Assembly: GCF_027270735.1 (NCBI RefSeq)
Contig: NZ_JAPWIJ010000009.1
Coordinates: forward strand, 1-64,000
DNA from: Rhodococcus ruber
GTDB taxonomy: Bacteria > Actinomycetota > Actinomycetes > Mycobacteriales > Mycobacteriaceae
Reading direction: 5' to 3'
DNA: 64,000 nucleotides
The notes beneath the pieces were generated by a model, which worked only from the letters and a program-made list of their open reading frames with translations, did no database searches and was not told the origin of the DNA. Positions 8,853 through 17,367 of the stretch are shown piece by piece. Each line of letters starts with the position of its first letter. Within the stretch, counting starts at the first letter, position 1. The translations under genes were made by a program, and so were the position numbers.

Positions 8853-9009
8853 GGCGAGCACCCCCCCTAGGTCGTTAGCCGGGCCAACGGTACTCGCCGC
8901 AGTCACGGCTCCGGAATCGGACCGGACGGAACCGATCCGAGCCCGCGGGCGTCAAACCCGATGACGCCGATTCACCGGGCGTCGATACGGTGCGACTCGG
9001 GGGAGCGTC

Positions 9010-9309
9010 ATGACAGTGAATGTGGATCCAGTGATCCTGCGGCAATTTTCGAATGTGTTGTCGGGAACCGGGGAGGCGATCGCCGAGTTGAATACCCTCG
9101 CCCCGTTCCGCGAATCCGAGAATGCGCTGCAGGGTACCGACTTCGGCGCAGCATGTGCGGCGGCCGCGGCAGCGGCGGCGGGAGCCGTTGCAGCACTGGC
9201 CGGCCGGGCCGAATGCGTCGCGGACATTGCCCGCGGCGTCGCGCAGAACTACGAGATCGCCGACGACGAACTCGCCCGTTGCCTCGCTGCGATGGACCAG
9301 CCGAAGTGA
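9010..9309 (+). CDS. EspC-like type VII secretion protein
   Basis: A 99-aa helical protein resembling the EspC family (PF10824) of type VII secretion substrates. Visible features are an N-terminal V-x-P-x-x-L-R turn, a long Ala-rich helix (46-66) and a C-terminal Y81-E-I-A-D85, which fits the general YxxxD/E type VII export signal. There is no Sec signal peptide. A GGGGGAG ribosome site precedes the ATG. Its stop overlaps the GTG of the next gene, a WXG-motif protein, so the two are very likely made together and may form a helical heterodimer. No ESX core component is present in the window, so the secretion machine must be encoded elsewhere. Confidence 0.72.
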   Translation: MTVNVDPVILRQFSNVLSGTGEAIAELNTLAPFRESENALQGTDFGAACAAAAAAAAGAVAALAGRAECVADIARGVAQNYEIADDELARCLAAMDQPK

Positions 9310-10313
9310 CGCCGACAGTGCCGCACGTCGCCGGCTGGGAACCGGAGTCGATGCGCAAGACGATGATCGAACTGGCCGAGATAGTCGAACGTGTCAACGG
9401 CCAGCGCACCGGGGTGTTGGAAGAGCAGGATGTGCTGGCCGAGACGTGGACCGGCGAGGCTGCGAGCGCTGCAGCAGAACGCGTGGTGACCGAATGCACC
9501 CGGATGAGCTCCGTGTGCGGTGAGATCGATTCCCTCGGTAGGGCATTCGAGACCGCAGCAGGAATGGTCGACGCCGCGAAGGCCCACCTGCAGGCGCAGG
9601 TGTCGGCGGCAACGGCGAGCGGGTTCGCCGTACAGGCAGACGGTGTGGTCGATCCCGGTGGAATGATCGCGCTGATCCCGGACAGCCTGGGCGACGAGAA
9701 GATACGCCAGGCCGACGAACTGCGCTCTGCTGCAGCGCAGTTGACTCGGGATATTCAGAGTGCTCTGAACCAGGCCGAAAAGGCCGCGCTCGACGCTGCC
9801 GAGCAGCTGGTCGGCCCCACGAAGCTGTTGACAGAGTTGGCGCTCACCAGCCCGACCGGACAGTTCGTGGAGAACCCGGACGGATCGTTCTCGTGGATGC
9901 CGGATTGGCCGACGACCGTGGCGGCGTCGGTCATCGGTGCAATGACCGACGCAACGAAGAGGGCGCTGGAACTTCCAGGTGTCGGTTCCGTGGACGACGT
10001 CGCCAAAAACATCGGTCGCGGACTCGGGGCGTTCGGTGCGGTCGCCGGAACGATTCCCTCGATTGCACACGATATCGACGAAGGAGTGGACCCGACCGAG
10101 GCAATCCTGGTGAATTCGGCGAGCACGGCCGTCGGTCTGGCGGCCGCAAGCTACGTGACGTACGCGCTCACCGGACTCGGGGGCGTAGCGGGCTCGTGGT
10201 TTCCGGGGCCTGGAACGGTTGCCGGCGCCGCCGCAGGGGTCGCGTTGGGAACCCTCGTCGGGGGCACCGTGAGCCACGGCGTGTCCAAAGTCTTCGAGTG
10301 GACATTGCGATGA
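9306..10313 (+). CDS. WXG-motif protein with glycine-rich hydrophobic tail (putative type VII effector)
   Basis: A 335-aa protein started by a GTG that overlaps the previous stop (GTGA). Residues ~15-100 form a WXG100-like helical hairpin with W48-T-G50 at the turn. The middle (100-190) is predicted helical and charged. The last ~90 residues hold two hydrophobic, Gly/Ala-rich stretches ('VGLAAASYVTYALTGLGG' and 'GTVAGAAAGVALGTLVGG') resembling glycine zippers of membrane-inserting proteins. I do not recognise the full-length family. The order 'export domain, linker, hydrophobic Gly-rich tail' suggests a membrane-active secreted protein, which is inference. The stop overlaps the next ATG. Confidence 0.68.
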   Translation: MTPTVPHVAGWEPESMRKTMIELAEIVERVNGQRTGVLEEQDVLAETWTGEAASAAAERVVTECTRMSSVCGEIDSLGRAFETAAGMVDAAKAHLQAQVSAATASGFAVQADGVVDPGGMIALIPDSLGDEKIRQADELRSAAAQLTRDIQSALNQAEKAALDAAEQLVGPTKLLTELALTSPTGQFVENPDGSFSWMPDWPTTVAASVIGAMTDATKRALELPGVGSVDDVAKNIGRGLGAFGAVAGTIPSIAHDIDEGVDPTEAILVNSASTAVGLAAASYVTYALTGLGGVAGSWFPGPGTVAGAAAGVALGTLVGGTVSHGVSKVFEWTLR

Positions 10314-11266
10314 TCGACCGCAGAGACGATCGTGCCGTGCCGCGGCAGGAGGGTCCTCCGGCATATTCAGTTCGTAAAAGCGTTGTGGGACAGACGAAGC
10401 CACTATGGGTGCGAACGTGGCGCAGTGTGCATGTCGGGTGGCTCATAGCGTTCGTCGGCCTCGCTGGGGCATCCGTAGCGATTCTTGTGACCCTCGTCCT
10501 TCTGTTCGAGCCCCTTCCCCCGGATGTGCTCATGGGCTTGTTGTGGCCCGCGTTTCTGGTGATCGTGGCACTCGGACAGTCTGTGGTGATGTCCGGTGTA
10601 GGGTCTGCGCGGCTGTCGCGTTTCGTGCGACCGATCGAGGTTGCTGCGGAGGGACGTGGTTTGTCCGTGCCCGGGCGGGGAGACTTCCTGATCCGGAGCT
10701 TCATCTTCGCCCTCGCGGTTCTGCTCGGCGTTTCCTACTTCTACTGGAGGGATGACGAACCCGGACGTCGCCAGTTCAGGGCGGAGATCTCGACGCTCGT
10801 CGGAGCCCCGGTGGTGCTGCTGTGCTTCGTCCTCGGTTTCGTCATCGTCAACCGGACGAGAATTTCACTGCATCCCGACGGCATAGTGCAGGAGATCTAT
10901 CGACGTCGGGCATGGAAGGTGATCAGCGACGTCACGGTTGTTCCGTGGGACGGGATTGTCGGCCTGCAGCCACAAACACATCCGAATCCGGCGGTGCCCC
11001 ATCCGCACTTGTACCCCACTGTCCGGGTTGTGTATCGCGAAGCCGACAGCGAATCGGATCAGGAGCTGATACTGATGGTGTGCGAGAAGAAGGTCGAACC
11101 GAACTCGTTGCTCGCGCTGTTGCAATGGTGTCGCGACAATCCCTGGGCTCGTGAGCAACTGGGGCACGACGATGCGCGCGAGTTGCTGCGTCCACCCAGT
11201 CTGCTCGAGCGCATCCGCGCCGACCGAGCCGCCTCGATCTCCGCTGGAAGGAATGCTGTCCAGTGA
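10310..11266 (+). CDS. Membrane protein, candidate partner/immunity protein
   Basis: A 318-aa protein with about four transmembrane helices in two pairs (near residues 43-70 and 78-98, then 128-150 and 165-185), followed by a ~130-residue soluble domain with a WD-like 'VVPWDGIVGL' strand reminiscent of PH-like (bPH) domains of bacterial membrane proteins. No family is recognised with confidence. Start and stop codons overlap the neighbours on both sides by four bases, so translation is coupled to the WXG-motif gene. In type VII toxin loci a multi-pass protein encoded directly after the effector is often its immunity protein; that role is only inferred here. Confidence 0.65.
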   Translation: MIDRRDDRAVPRQEGPPAYSVRKSVVGQTKPLWVRTWRSVHVGWLIAFVGLAGASVAILVTLVLLFEPLPPDVLMGLLWPAFLVIVALGQSVVMSGVGSARLSRFVRPIEVAAEGRGLSVPGRGDFLIRSFIFALAVLLGVSYFYWRDDEPGRRQFRAEISTLVGAPVVLLCFVLGFVIVNRTRISLHPDGIVQEIYRRRAWKVISDVTVVPWDGIVGLQPQTHPNPAVPHPHLYPTVRVVYREADSESDQELILMVCEKKVEPNSLLALLQWCRDNPWAREQLGHDDARELLRPPSLLERIRADRAASISAGRNAVQ

Positions 11267-11793
11267 CGGTTCGAGAGGGATCGATCGAACGTTTCCTGCA
11301 GCAGCAGGGTGTCGAACTCGTGTCCGTACATCGCAGCGAATGCACCAGGTTCGGTCTCGAACTGCCGACAATGCCGGGCTGGGACCTGGTTCCCGAGTAC
11401 CTGTTCCCGCATGCCACCGCGGTGCTGTGTTCGCCGTCGAACGCCGTCGACGGGTTCGTGCCGAATGCAATGGCTCTGGTGGGTAAGTTCACGCGGTCCG
11501 TGGACCCGATATCGCTGCTGGAGTGCGGGTTCGGAGACTCACGGGGGTTGCCGGGTTGGGTCGAGGTCAGTCGCGACCGAGCACCGCTGCGCGGATTCCC
11601 GTCCGTCTCGATCGCCGGTCGATACGACTGGGACGGTCGGACGCTGTTCGCCCGGACCCGCTATGTGGTCGTCCAGCACATCGTCGATCAGTACCTCGTG
11701 CAGATGACGGTCACCCTGCCCGACCTGACCAGGGATCGATTGGGTTGGGCAGCAGACGAGTTCGTAGACGAGGTGCGGATCGGACAACGCTAG
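11263..11793 (+). CDS. LpqN/LpqT-like protein without signal peptide
   Basis: A 176-aa protein, GTG-started, that carries the LpqN/LpqT pattern seen in mycobacterial lipoproteins: 'PTMPGWDLV' near residue 36, 'LPGWVEVSRDRAPLRGFPS' near 97 and 'I-A-G-R-YDWDG-R' near 120, ending in strands and a final helix. The family has a Mog1/PsbP-like alpha/beta fold. Unlike LpqN it has no signal sequence or lipobox, so it should stay in the cytoplasm. Its start overlaps the membrane-protein stop. A chaperone-like role for the cassette's secreted proteins is possible but inferred. It shares a CTAG palindrome with the convergent MmgE/PrpD gene, each strand using it as TAG stop. Confidence 0.68.
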   Translation: MTVREGSIERFLQQQGVELVSVHRSECTRFGLELPTMPGWDLVPEYLFPHATAVLCSPSNAVDGFVPNAMALVGKFTRSVDPISLLECGFGDSRGLPGWVEVSRDRAPLRGFPSVSIAGRYDWDGRTLFARTRYVVVQHIVDQYLVQMTVTLPDLTRDRLGWAADEFVDEVRIGQR

Positions 11794-13157
11794 TGTGTGG
11801 GCAACGAGCGCAACAGTGTCGCCACGTCATTCGTCTCGGCGATGGCATCGACGACGCCTTCGAGGATCGTGGCGTCGGCGTCACCGACCAAGCGAGCTAT
11901 CTTGGCACGCAGGGCGGCGTAATCCATCGGGAAGTGATCGATGTCGCCCAACGGATTCGGAGCAGTCGCCGACACCGTCGTTCCGTCTCTGAACGCGATC
12001 GTCACTTCGGCGGCTCTCCGTGCAGGTAGCAGCGCATCGAGTTCGCTCGATGACTCGACGTTGACCCGTGCGCTGAACAATTCCGCCGACGTGAAAGTCG
12101 TACCTGTGGGATTCAGTGAGTCGACGTCTATCGCATCGGACACAAAAGCGGTCGCCACCACGAAAGGAAGCGAGAACATCGCGCCCAGCCTGCTGGACGG
12201 GTGCCGCCGAAACAGCGGTTCTGCCAACGAATGCGTCCGCACCCGCACATGCTCGATGTCGTCCACGGACCACTCGGCATTCGAGCGCAGGCTCTGTACG
12301 GCGTCCACAGCCGCGTGTGTGTACGAGCAGCTGGCGTGCTGCTTCGCGTAGCCCTCCAGCGTGAGCCATCGATCACCGAGGTCCTCGGTCAGCTTGGCCG
12401 TGTTCAAGGTGCCGACAATTGCGCCTAGGGTGTGTTCGATAGCGCCCGAATTGTGGACCATCCCCGATCTGGCCAGTTTGGCTGCGCTGACGCCTGCCCG
12501 TGCAGCACCGCCGATCCACAGGTTTCGGGAGAAATTCCCGTCGAGGACCACCGCCCACGGTGCCACCTGAACCAGCGCAGACGACGAATCGATCGCCGCA
12601 GCAACCTCGTTCGCACCCGCACCATGGATGATGGCAGCTGCCGTGGCCGCACCGGTAGCACCCCAGTGCCCGTGGGTGTGCCAGGAACTGTGGCGGGTCA
12701 GTGCCCAGCCGAATCGAGCAGCAACCTCGTATCCCGCCACGACGGCCGTCAGAAACGTCGAGCCGGTAACCGGCGTCGATGCCAGCCTGGTCGCAGCGAT
12801 CGCCGCTGGTAGCACATGAGCAGCAGGATGACCGGCGGCGTATTTGTTGCCCTCGTCGAGTTCGAGGCAACACGACGCGATCGCGTCGAGCTCGGCCGCA
12901 GTGTCGACAGTGGTGCCGGCGCTCCCACCGATCGGGTGCGTAAATCCTGGCTCGGCCGACCAGTTCCTGCGCAATTCGACCATCTCCGCGGAGCGCGCAC
13001 CGGCGAGGGTGACGCCCAGCAGATCGAACAGGATCAAGCGGACTCGGTCGCCCAGTGGTGCGGGCAAGGGTGCGCCCCTGAGTTCGACCATCACGGCTGA
13101 CAGGCGATCAATCGCATCAATATGTTCCGTTGAGCGAAACGCTTTGGAGTCATCCAT
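11790..13157 (-). CDS. MmgE/PrpD family protein (first copy)
   Basis: A 455-aa soluble protein of the MmgE/PrpD family, which includes 2-methylcitrate dehydratase, cis-aconitate decarboxylase and iminodisuccinate epimerase. The N-terminal helical domain has 'GVTLAGA' and 'HPAAHVLPAAIA' segments, and 'KQHASCSYTHAAVDA' near residue 265 matches the family's active-site K-x-H/Y-x-C region. The specific reaction cannot be read from sequence. The annotated ATG (13157) sits next to a plausible TTGACT/TAATAC promoter and could be leaderless; an internal ATG at 13091 is an alternative, because a predicted IclR site (13124-13140) lies inside the first codons. It diverges from the cyclase/second MmgE-PrpD pair. 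Confidence 0.85.
   Translation of the reverse strand: MDDSKAFRSTEHIDAIDRLSAVMVELRGAPLPAPLGDRVRLILFDLLGVTLAGARSAEMVELRRNWSAEPGFTHPIGGSAGTTVDTAAELDAIASCCLELDEGNKYAAGHPAAHVLPAAIAATRLASTPVTGSTFLTAVVAGYEVAARFGWALTRHSSWHTHGHWGATGAATAAAIIHGAGANEVAAAIDSSSALVQVAPWAVVLDGNFSRNLWIGGAARAGVSAAKLARSGMVHNSGAIEHTLGAIVGTLNTAKLTEDLGDRWLTLEGYAKQHASCSYTHAAVDAVQSLRSNAEWSVDDIEHVRVRTHSLAEPLFRRHPSSRLGAMFSLPFVVATAFVSDAIDVDSLNPTGTTFTSAELFSARVNVESSSELDALLPARRAAEVTIAFRDGTTVSATAPNPLGDIDHFPMDYAALRAKIARLVGDADATILEGVVDAIAETNDVATLLRSLPTH
13124..13140 (+). promoter_or_regulatory. Predicted IclR operator, site 1
   Basis: GTTCCGTTGAGCGAAAC, an imperfect inverted repeat (GTTC...GAAAC arms). It matches three other sites in this locus at 13266, 17260 and 17368 and overlaps the first codons of the divergent MmgE/PrpD gene. 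Confidence 0.5.
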
Positions 13158-13265
13158 TCGTGGACTGTATTAGGTCCTGAACGGAAGAGTCAATGATCGA
13201 GACGGGTAAGCAGGGGACTGCTACGCTCGGCCTACTGCCGGTGCGACTCTCAGTGATTCTCAAAC

Positions 13266-13282
13266 GTTCCGGCTAGCGAAAC
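13266..13282 (+). promoter_or_regulatory. Predicted IclR operator, site 2
   Basis: GTTCCGGCTAGCGAAAC, identical to site 1 at 14 of 17 positions. It lies 53 bases before the cyclase ATG and just upstream of a TACGCT that could serve as a -10 box, placing it in the promoter. Confidence 0.5.
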
Positions 13283-13335
13283 AAAATTACGCTGGTGTGA
13301 GGTGTCTGCTCAGCGTCGAACGAGGAGATGAAGCA

Positions 13336-14148
13336 ATGTCCGATCAACTTCTTCGTGCCGTCCAGGGGGGCGTGCATGCAGTCGATCTCGGTAGGCAGCT
13401 GAGGGTCGGCATGCCGCAGTCGCCGAATCATCCGCAGTTCTGGCACACGTTGCCGCGCAGGCACGGTGACATGACTCGTGCGGATGGCGGCAGCGCCGCG
13501 AACGACATGATCACCACCGGAACGCATGTGGGCACACACATCGATGCCCTTGCTCACGTCAGCCAGGACGGCAAACTGCACGGCGGGGCCGATGCAGGTC
13601 AGTCCTGCCTCGGTGGAAAATACGTCGAACACGGCGTGCACACCATCGAGCCCATGATCCGCCGCGGTGTCCTGCTGGACATCCCGAGGCTCCTCGGCAT
13701 CGGCCGATGCGAGGGCGGATACGAGATCACTGTCGACGATCTCGAATCAGCCTGTGCTGCAGAGGGCGTCGAGGTCGAACCCGGTGATGTCGTCCTGATT
13801 CGTAGCGGCTGGGGCCAGCTGTTCGCCGAGGGCCTGCCCTACGTAGGTGGACCGTCCGGTGTTCCCGGAGTCGGAGAAGCAGGCGCACAGTGGTTGGCGG
13901 GCAAAGGCGTACACGCTGCAGGTGCCGACACCATCGCGTTCGAGCGGCTCGCTCCCGGCGGCGGCCACGGTCTGCTACCCGCACACCGAGTTCTGTTGGT
14001 GGAGAGCGGTATCTACATCATCGAGGCACTCGACCTCGAAGAGCTCTCCCGCCAGGAACTCTTCGAGTTCACGTTTCTCCTCGTGCCGCTGAACATCTTC
14101 GGCGCAACGGGTTCGCCGGTCCGCCCGTTGGCGGTGAGGTCCGCATGA
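13336..14148 (+). CDS. Cyclase family (kynurenine formamidase-like) metal-dependent hydrolase
   Basis: A 270-aa soluble enzyme of the cyclase/kynurenine formamidase family. The signature H64-x-G-T-H68-x-D70-x-x-x-H74 ('HVGTHIDALAH') supplies the metal ligands, so it should be a Zn2+ or Mn2+ amide/lactone hydrolase; relatives act on N-formylkynurenine, isatin and similar cyclic amides. A GAGGAG ribosome site precedes the ATG. The stop overlaps the ATG of the second MmgE/PrpD gene, and a predicted IclR site lies in its promoter. Its likely job is opening or trimming an amide-containing intermediate of the locus. Confidence 0.85.
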   Translation: MSDQLLRAVQGGVHAVDLGRQLRVGMPQSPNHPQFWHTLPRRHGDMTRADGGSAANDMITTGTHVGTHIDALAHVSQDGKLHGGADAGQSCLGGKYVEHGVHTIEPMIRRGVLLDIPRLLGIGRCEGGYEITVDDLESACAAEGVEVEPGDVVLIRSGWGQLFAEGLPYVGGPSGVPGVGEAGAQWLAGKGVHAAGADTIAFERLAPGGGHGLLPAHRVLLVESGIYIIEALDLEELSRQELFEFTFLLVPLNIFGATGSPVRPLAVRSA

Positions 14149-15572
14149 CCGAACGCACACTCGCGCAGCACATCGCCCATTTCGCCGCGACCACCCGCTA
14201 CCAGGATCTACCCGAGGCAGTTGTCGCCTCGGTGGGGATGCGAGTACTCGATACGCTCGGCATCGCGGTCGCTGCCACCGACCTCGATACCAGTCGGGCC
14301 GCGACCGCATGGGCACGCGAACAAGGTGGGTCGGCAACGGCGTCCGCCGTCGGACTCGATGTCGCACTGCCGCCTGCCATGGCCGCCTTCGTCAACGGCG
14401 TGCTCGCACACTCGCTCGATTTCGACGACACCCATCTGCCATCGATCCTGCACCCGAGTGCCAGCGTGGTGCCTGCGGCACTCGCAGCCGCTCAGGAGCA
14501 CGGAACCGACGGTCGAGAACTCGTACGGGGCATCGCGATCGGGCTCGAGGTATGTGTACGGATCGGGATGGCGGGGTTCGATCCCGAGACCAAGAATTCG
14601 GTCTTCTTCGAGCACGGTCAACACGCCACCTCCATCTGCGGTGCCATGGGCAGCGCCGTGGCCGCAGCGGTCATCGGTGGTGCATCCGAGGAACAGATCG
14701 TGGACACGATGGGGATTGCGGCGTCGATGGCGTCGGGAATCATCGAGGCCAACCGCACCGGCGGAACGGTCAAGCGTATGCACTGCGGCTGGGCTGCGCA
14801 TTCCGCGCTGTCTGCGGCCGGGCTTGCGCGACATGGGATCACGGGGCCGCCGACTGTGCTGGAAGGACGGTTCGGCTTCTTCCAGGCCTGGTTGCACGAG
14901 CCGGGCCGAGCGAACGAAATTCTGGACGGACTCGGCTCCGAGTGGGCCGTCCCCGGAATTTTCTTCAAGCCCTACCCGGCCAATCACTTCACTCACGCTG
15001 CGATCGACGCGGGAGCAGCGCTGCGGGCGAGGGGAATCGGGCCGGAGCAGATCGAGAAGCTGGAGCTGGGGGTGCCTGCGGCGAACCTGCGGACCATCGG
15101 CGAACCCATCGACGTCAAGCGCACGCCCGAGACCGGATATATGGCTCAGTTCAGTGGCCCCTACGCGGTGGTGGTCGGCTTGCTGGGCGGAGGCGGACTC
15201 GGTGCTGCGCTGGAGGACTACACGGACGAGTTGGCGAAGTCGGCCGATCGGCGAGCGCTGATGGCCAAAGTGGACGTCGTTCCGGATTCCCGGTGCGATG
15301 CCATTTTCCCGCACCAGTTCCCAGCGGTACTGACTGCGACCCTGACCGACGGAACAGTCGTCGTCGAAGAGGTGCTGACCACCCGTGGAGGACCCGAACG
15401 GCCGCTGTCGTTCGGTGAGGTCTCGACCAAGTTCACCAGCAATGCGGGGCCGTTCCTCTCCGACGTCGAACTGAAGGAACTGGCCGGTCGATGCGATCGA
15501 CTCGGGGACCTGACCGACATCGGAACACTGCTCGCGCCGTTGACCGATCTGAAATCGACCAGGCAGCAATAG
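14145..15572 (+). CDS. MmgE/PrpD family protein (second copy)
   Basis: A 475-aa MmgE/PrpD family protein, clearly a paralog type rather than a recent duplicate of the copy at 11790-13157. Family features include 'VLDTLGIAVAA' (about residue 35), 'HSLDFDDTHLPS' (about 90), the 'HPSASVVPAALA' helix and 'FKPYPANHFTHAAIDA' near 280, equivalent to the active-site region. Its start overlaps the cyclase stop by four bases (ATGA). Two family members in one regulon suggests two different steps, for example a dehydration or epimerisation and a decarboxylation; the reactions are not predictable from sequence. A hairpin terminator follows. Confidence 0.87.
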   Translation: MTERTLAQHIAHFAATTRYQDLPEAVVASVGMRVLDTLGIAVAATDLDTSRAATAWAREQGGSATASAVGLDVALPPAMAAFVNGVLAHSLDFDDTHLPSILHPSASVVPAALAAAQEHGTDGRELVRGIAIGLEVCVRIGMAGFDPETKNSVFFEHGQHATSICGAMGSAVAAAVIGGASEEQIVDTMGIAASMASGIIEANRTGGTVKRMHCGWAAHSALSAAGLARHGITGPPTVLEGRFGFFQAWLHEPGRANEILDGLGSEWAVPGIFFKPYPANHFTHAAIDAGAALRARGIGPEQIEKLELGVPAANLRTIGEPIDVKRTPETGYMAQFSGPYAVVVGLLGGGGLGAALEDYTDELAKSADRRALMAKVDVVPDSRCDAIFPHQFPAVLTATLTDGTVVVEEVLTTRGGPERPLSFGEVSTKFTSNAGPFLSDVELKELAGRCDRLGDLTDIGTLLAPLTDLKSTRQQ

Positions 15573-15579
15573 GACAGTC

Positions 15580-15613
15580 CTCGGGCACCGTTACTCGTGT
15601 GGCGGTGCCCGAG
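15580..15613. terminator. Bidirectional hairpin terminator
   Basis: CTCGGGCACCG (15580-15590) pairs perfectly with CGGTGCCCGAG (15603-15613) around a 12-base loop, followed by CCGGTTTT. It sits between the convergent MmgE/PrpD and HpcH genes and can serve both. Confidence 0.75.
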
Positions 15614-15620
15614 CCGGTTT

Positions 15621-16448
15621 TCACGCGCGGGCGAGGATCTCCCGCGCACCACGTACCACTGCTTCGTCGACGAAACGGCCGTTGTCGTCGACGGTCGGGC
15701 CACCCTGGGCCACGTCGTACAGTTCCACCAGTCGACGTGCGGCAGCGACGTCCTCCGTCGACGGCGTAAGTGCGGCATTGATGATCGGAACCTGGCTCGG
15801 GTGCAACGCCGTTCGGCCGCGGAACCCCATCTGCACGAAACGTGCTGTGGTGGTGACGAATCCGTCCAGGTCCCGGAAGTCGGTCGACGTCGGAGCGATC
15901 GGTGCGGCCAAACCTGCGGCAGCGCAGTCGATCACGACGCTCGCGCGGATTCCGTCGATCATCGCTTCCGTGGACTCCGAACGGGTGATCCGCAAGTCCG
16001 CGAGCAGGTCGACTTCACCGATCCCGAACGTTCGAACTCTGTTGCATCGAGCCATCTTCGGCAGAGCACGTAAGGAGTGAGCCGTCTCGATCAGTCCGAT
16101 CAGCTCGACCTCGGGCAGGTTGTGCTCGGTGAGGAATCGGTCTGCGTGAGTGAGTGACTCGATCGAACACTTCGCCACCATGATGCCGGTGACTCCGCCT
16201 TCGGCCACGGCCTCGAGGTCCTGCGCCATGAATTCGGGGGTGACGCGGACCCAGATCTGAGTATCGGTCGATGGTTCCGACGCCAACCACCGTGCGAGGT
16301 CGGCGCGTGCTCGGTCTTTGTCCAGCAGTGGAACCGCGTCCTCCAGATCGATGATCACTGCGTCGGCGACACCGGCGACGGCCTTGTCGAACAGTTCGGG
16401 CTTGTTCGCCGGTACGTAGAGGAACGACCTGGCAGAGGTGAGGGTCAT
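15621..16448 (-). CDS. HpcH/HpaI (CitE-like) aldolase/lyase
   Basis: A 275-aa TIM-barrel lyase of the CitE/HpcH family, whose members cleave citryl-, citramalyl- or malyl-CoA-type substrates. Marks seen are 'SFLYVPANKPELFDKA' at the N-terminus, the Mg2+-region 'VIIDLEDAVP' with its acidic pair, 'LIGLIETAHSLRAL' and 'GFRGRTALHPSQVPIINAAL'. The C-terminal location of 'HPSQV' is typical of CoA-ester lyases. Start (16448) overlaps the IclR regulator's stop, so both are co-transcribed. With the CoA-transferase at 25610-26800 it would form an 'activate, then cleave' pair for a hydroxy-dicarboxylate, which is inference. Confidence 0.86.
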   Translation of the reverse strand: MTLTSARSFLYVPANKPELFDKAVAGVADAVIIDLEDAVPLLDKDRARADLARWLASEPSTDTQIWVRVTPEFMAQDLEAVAEGGVTGIMVAKCSIESLTHADRFLTEHNLPEVELIGLIETAHSLRALPKMARCNRVRTFGIGEVDLLADLRITRSESTEAMIDGIRASVVIDCAAAGLAAPIAPTSTDFRDLDGFVTTTARFVQMGFRGRTALHPSQVPIINAALTPSTEDVAAARRLVELYDVAQGGPTVDDNGRFVDEAVVRGAREILARA

Positions 16449-17233
16449 CGAGCTGCACGCGCTTCCAGGATGCTGGTGATCGACTGGGCTGCCGCGACAA
16501 CCTGACCGGCGTGCACGATGTGTTCGTCGTCCGCGGACGAGGAGTAGCGGAAGGCGGGTCCCGAGGAGCTGACCGATCCGAGTACGTGCCCCGCGGCGTC
16601 GAAGAACGGAGCGGCGATCGAGGCTGCACCGGTGTTTCGTTCGTTCGTCGAGGTTGCGTACCCGTTGGTGCGGATCTCGGCGAGGCGAGCGCGGAAGCGG
16701 GTCTCGTCGGCGTCGGGGGAACTGCTGCGGAGCTCCTGAAATGCTTCCTGCGCGAATCGATCGGGGAGGAACGCCAGGATCGCTCGGCTCGATGCACCCG
16801 AGTGCAGCGCGTACTGAGGCCCGATCTCGACGACCATCTTGACCTCCTGGGGGCTCTCGTACTGATCCAGATAGACGCGTCGGTGACCGACAAGCACCGA
16901 CAGTGTTGCGGTTTCGCGTGTATTCGCCCGCAGCGCGCGGAGCACTGGAGCGGCGATCGAGCGAACGTCGAGCTGGCTCCACGCCTTGGTGCCGAGTCCG
17001 ATCGCCGCCGGGCCGAGTGAATAGGTCGACTCGCCCGCGACCGGCTGCACGATCGACCGCGACGCGAGCGATTGCAGAATGCGGTGCACCACAGCCTTGC
17101 TCAGGTCCAGAGTGCGGGCGATCTCGGACACGCCGAGCGCCCGGTCGGATTGCGCGAAGGCGATCAGTACATCGGCGACACGATCGGCCGACTCGGTTCC
17201 GGTCGAGGTCTCCAGTGCAGGCTTGCTGACCAT
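16445..17233 (-). CDS. IclR-family transcriptional regulator
   Basis: A 262-aa regulator with an N-terminal winged helix (about residues 14-75; 'LGVSEIARTLDLSKAVVHRI' is the helix-turn-helix) and an IclR effector-binding domain (90-255) with the typical 'ALHSGASSRAILAFLP' motif. The ATG at 17233 is preferred over an upstream start at 17278 because an AAAGGTGG ribosome site lies six bases before it. It is divergent from the ABC-transporter operon; two copies of a shared 17-bp motif lie between them and two more lie at the other divergent promoter of the locus. It probably represses or activates all these units and itself in response to a pathway intermediate. Confidence 0.9.
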   Translation of the reverse strand: MVSKPALETSTGTESADRVADVLIAFAQSDRALGVSEIARTLDLSKAVVHRILQSLASRSIVQPVAGESTYSLGPAAIGLGTKAWSQLDVRSIAAPVLRALRANTRETATLSVLVGHRRVYLDQYESPQEVKMVVEIGPQYALHSGASSRAILAFLPDRFAQEAFQELRSSSPDADETRFRARLAEIRTNGYATSTNERNTGAASIAAPFFDAAGHVLGSVSSSGPAFRYSSSADDEHIVHAGQVVAAAQSITSILEARAAR

Positions 17234-17259
17234 AAGTGCCACCTTTCGGATGTGCAGGC

Positions 17260-17276
17260 GTTCCGCTGAGCGAACC
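17260..17276 (+). promoter_or_regulatory. Predicted IclR operator, site 3
   Basis: GTTCCGCTGAGCGAACC, 26 bases upstream of the iclR-type gene start. On the minus strand a TATGGT that could act as a -10 box is immediately upstream, so occupancy would affect the regulator's own expression. Confidence 0.5.
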
Positions 17277-17367
17277 ATACCCGTAACAAGAAATTGACGG
17301 AAGAGCCTGTTCTGAGGCCGTGATGCGTGCCATACTCGATTTCAGCGAGATCAATCATCAATCTGAT

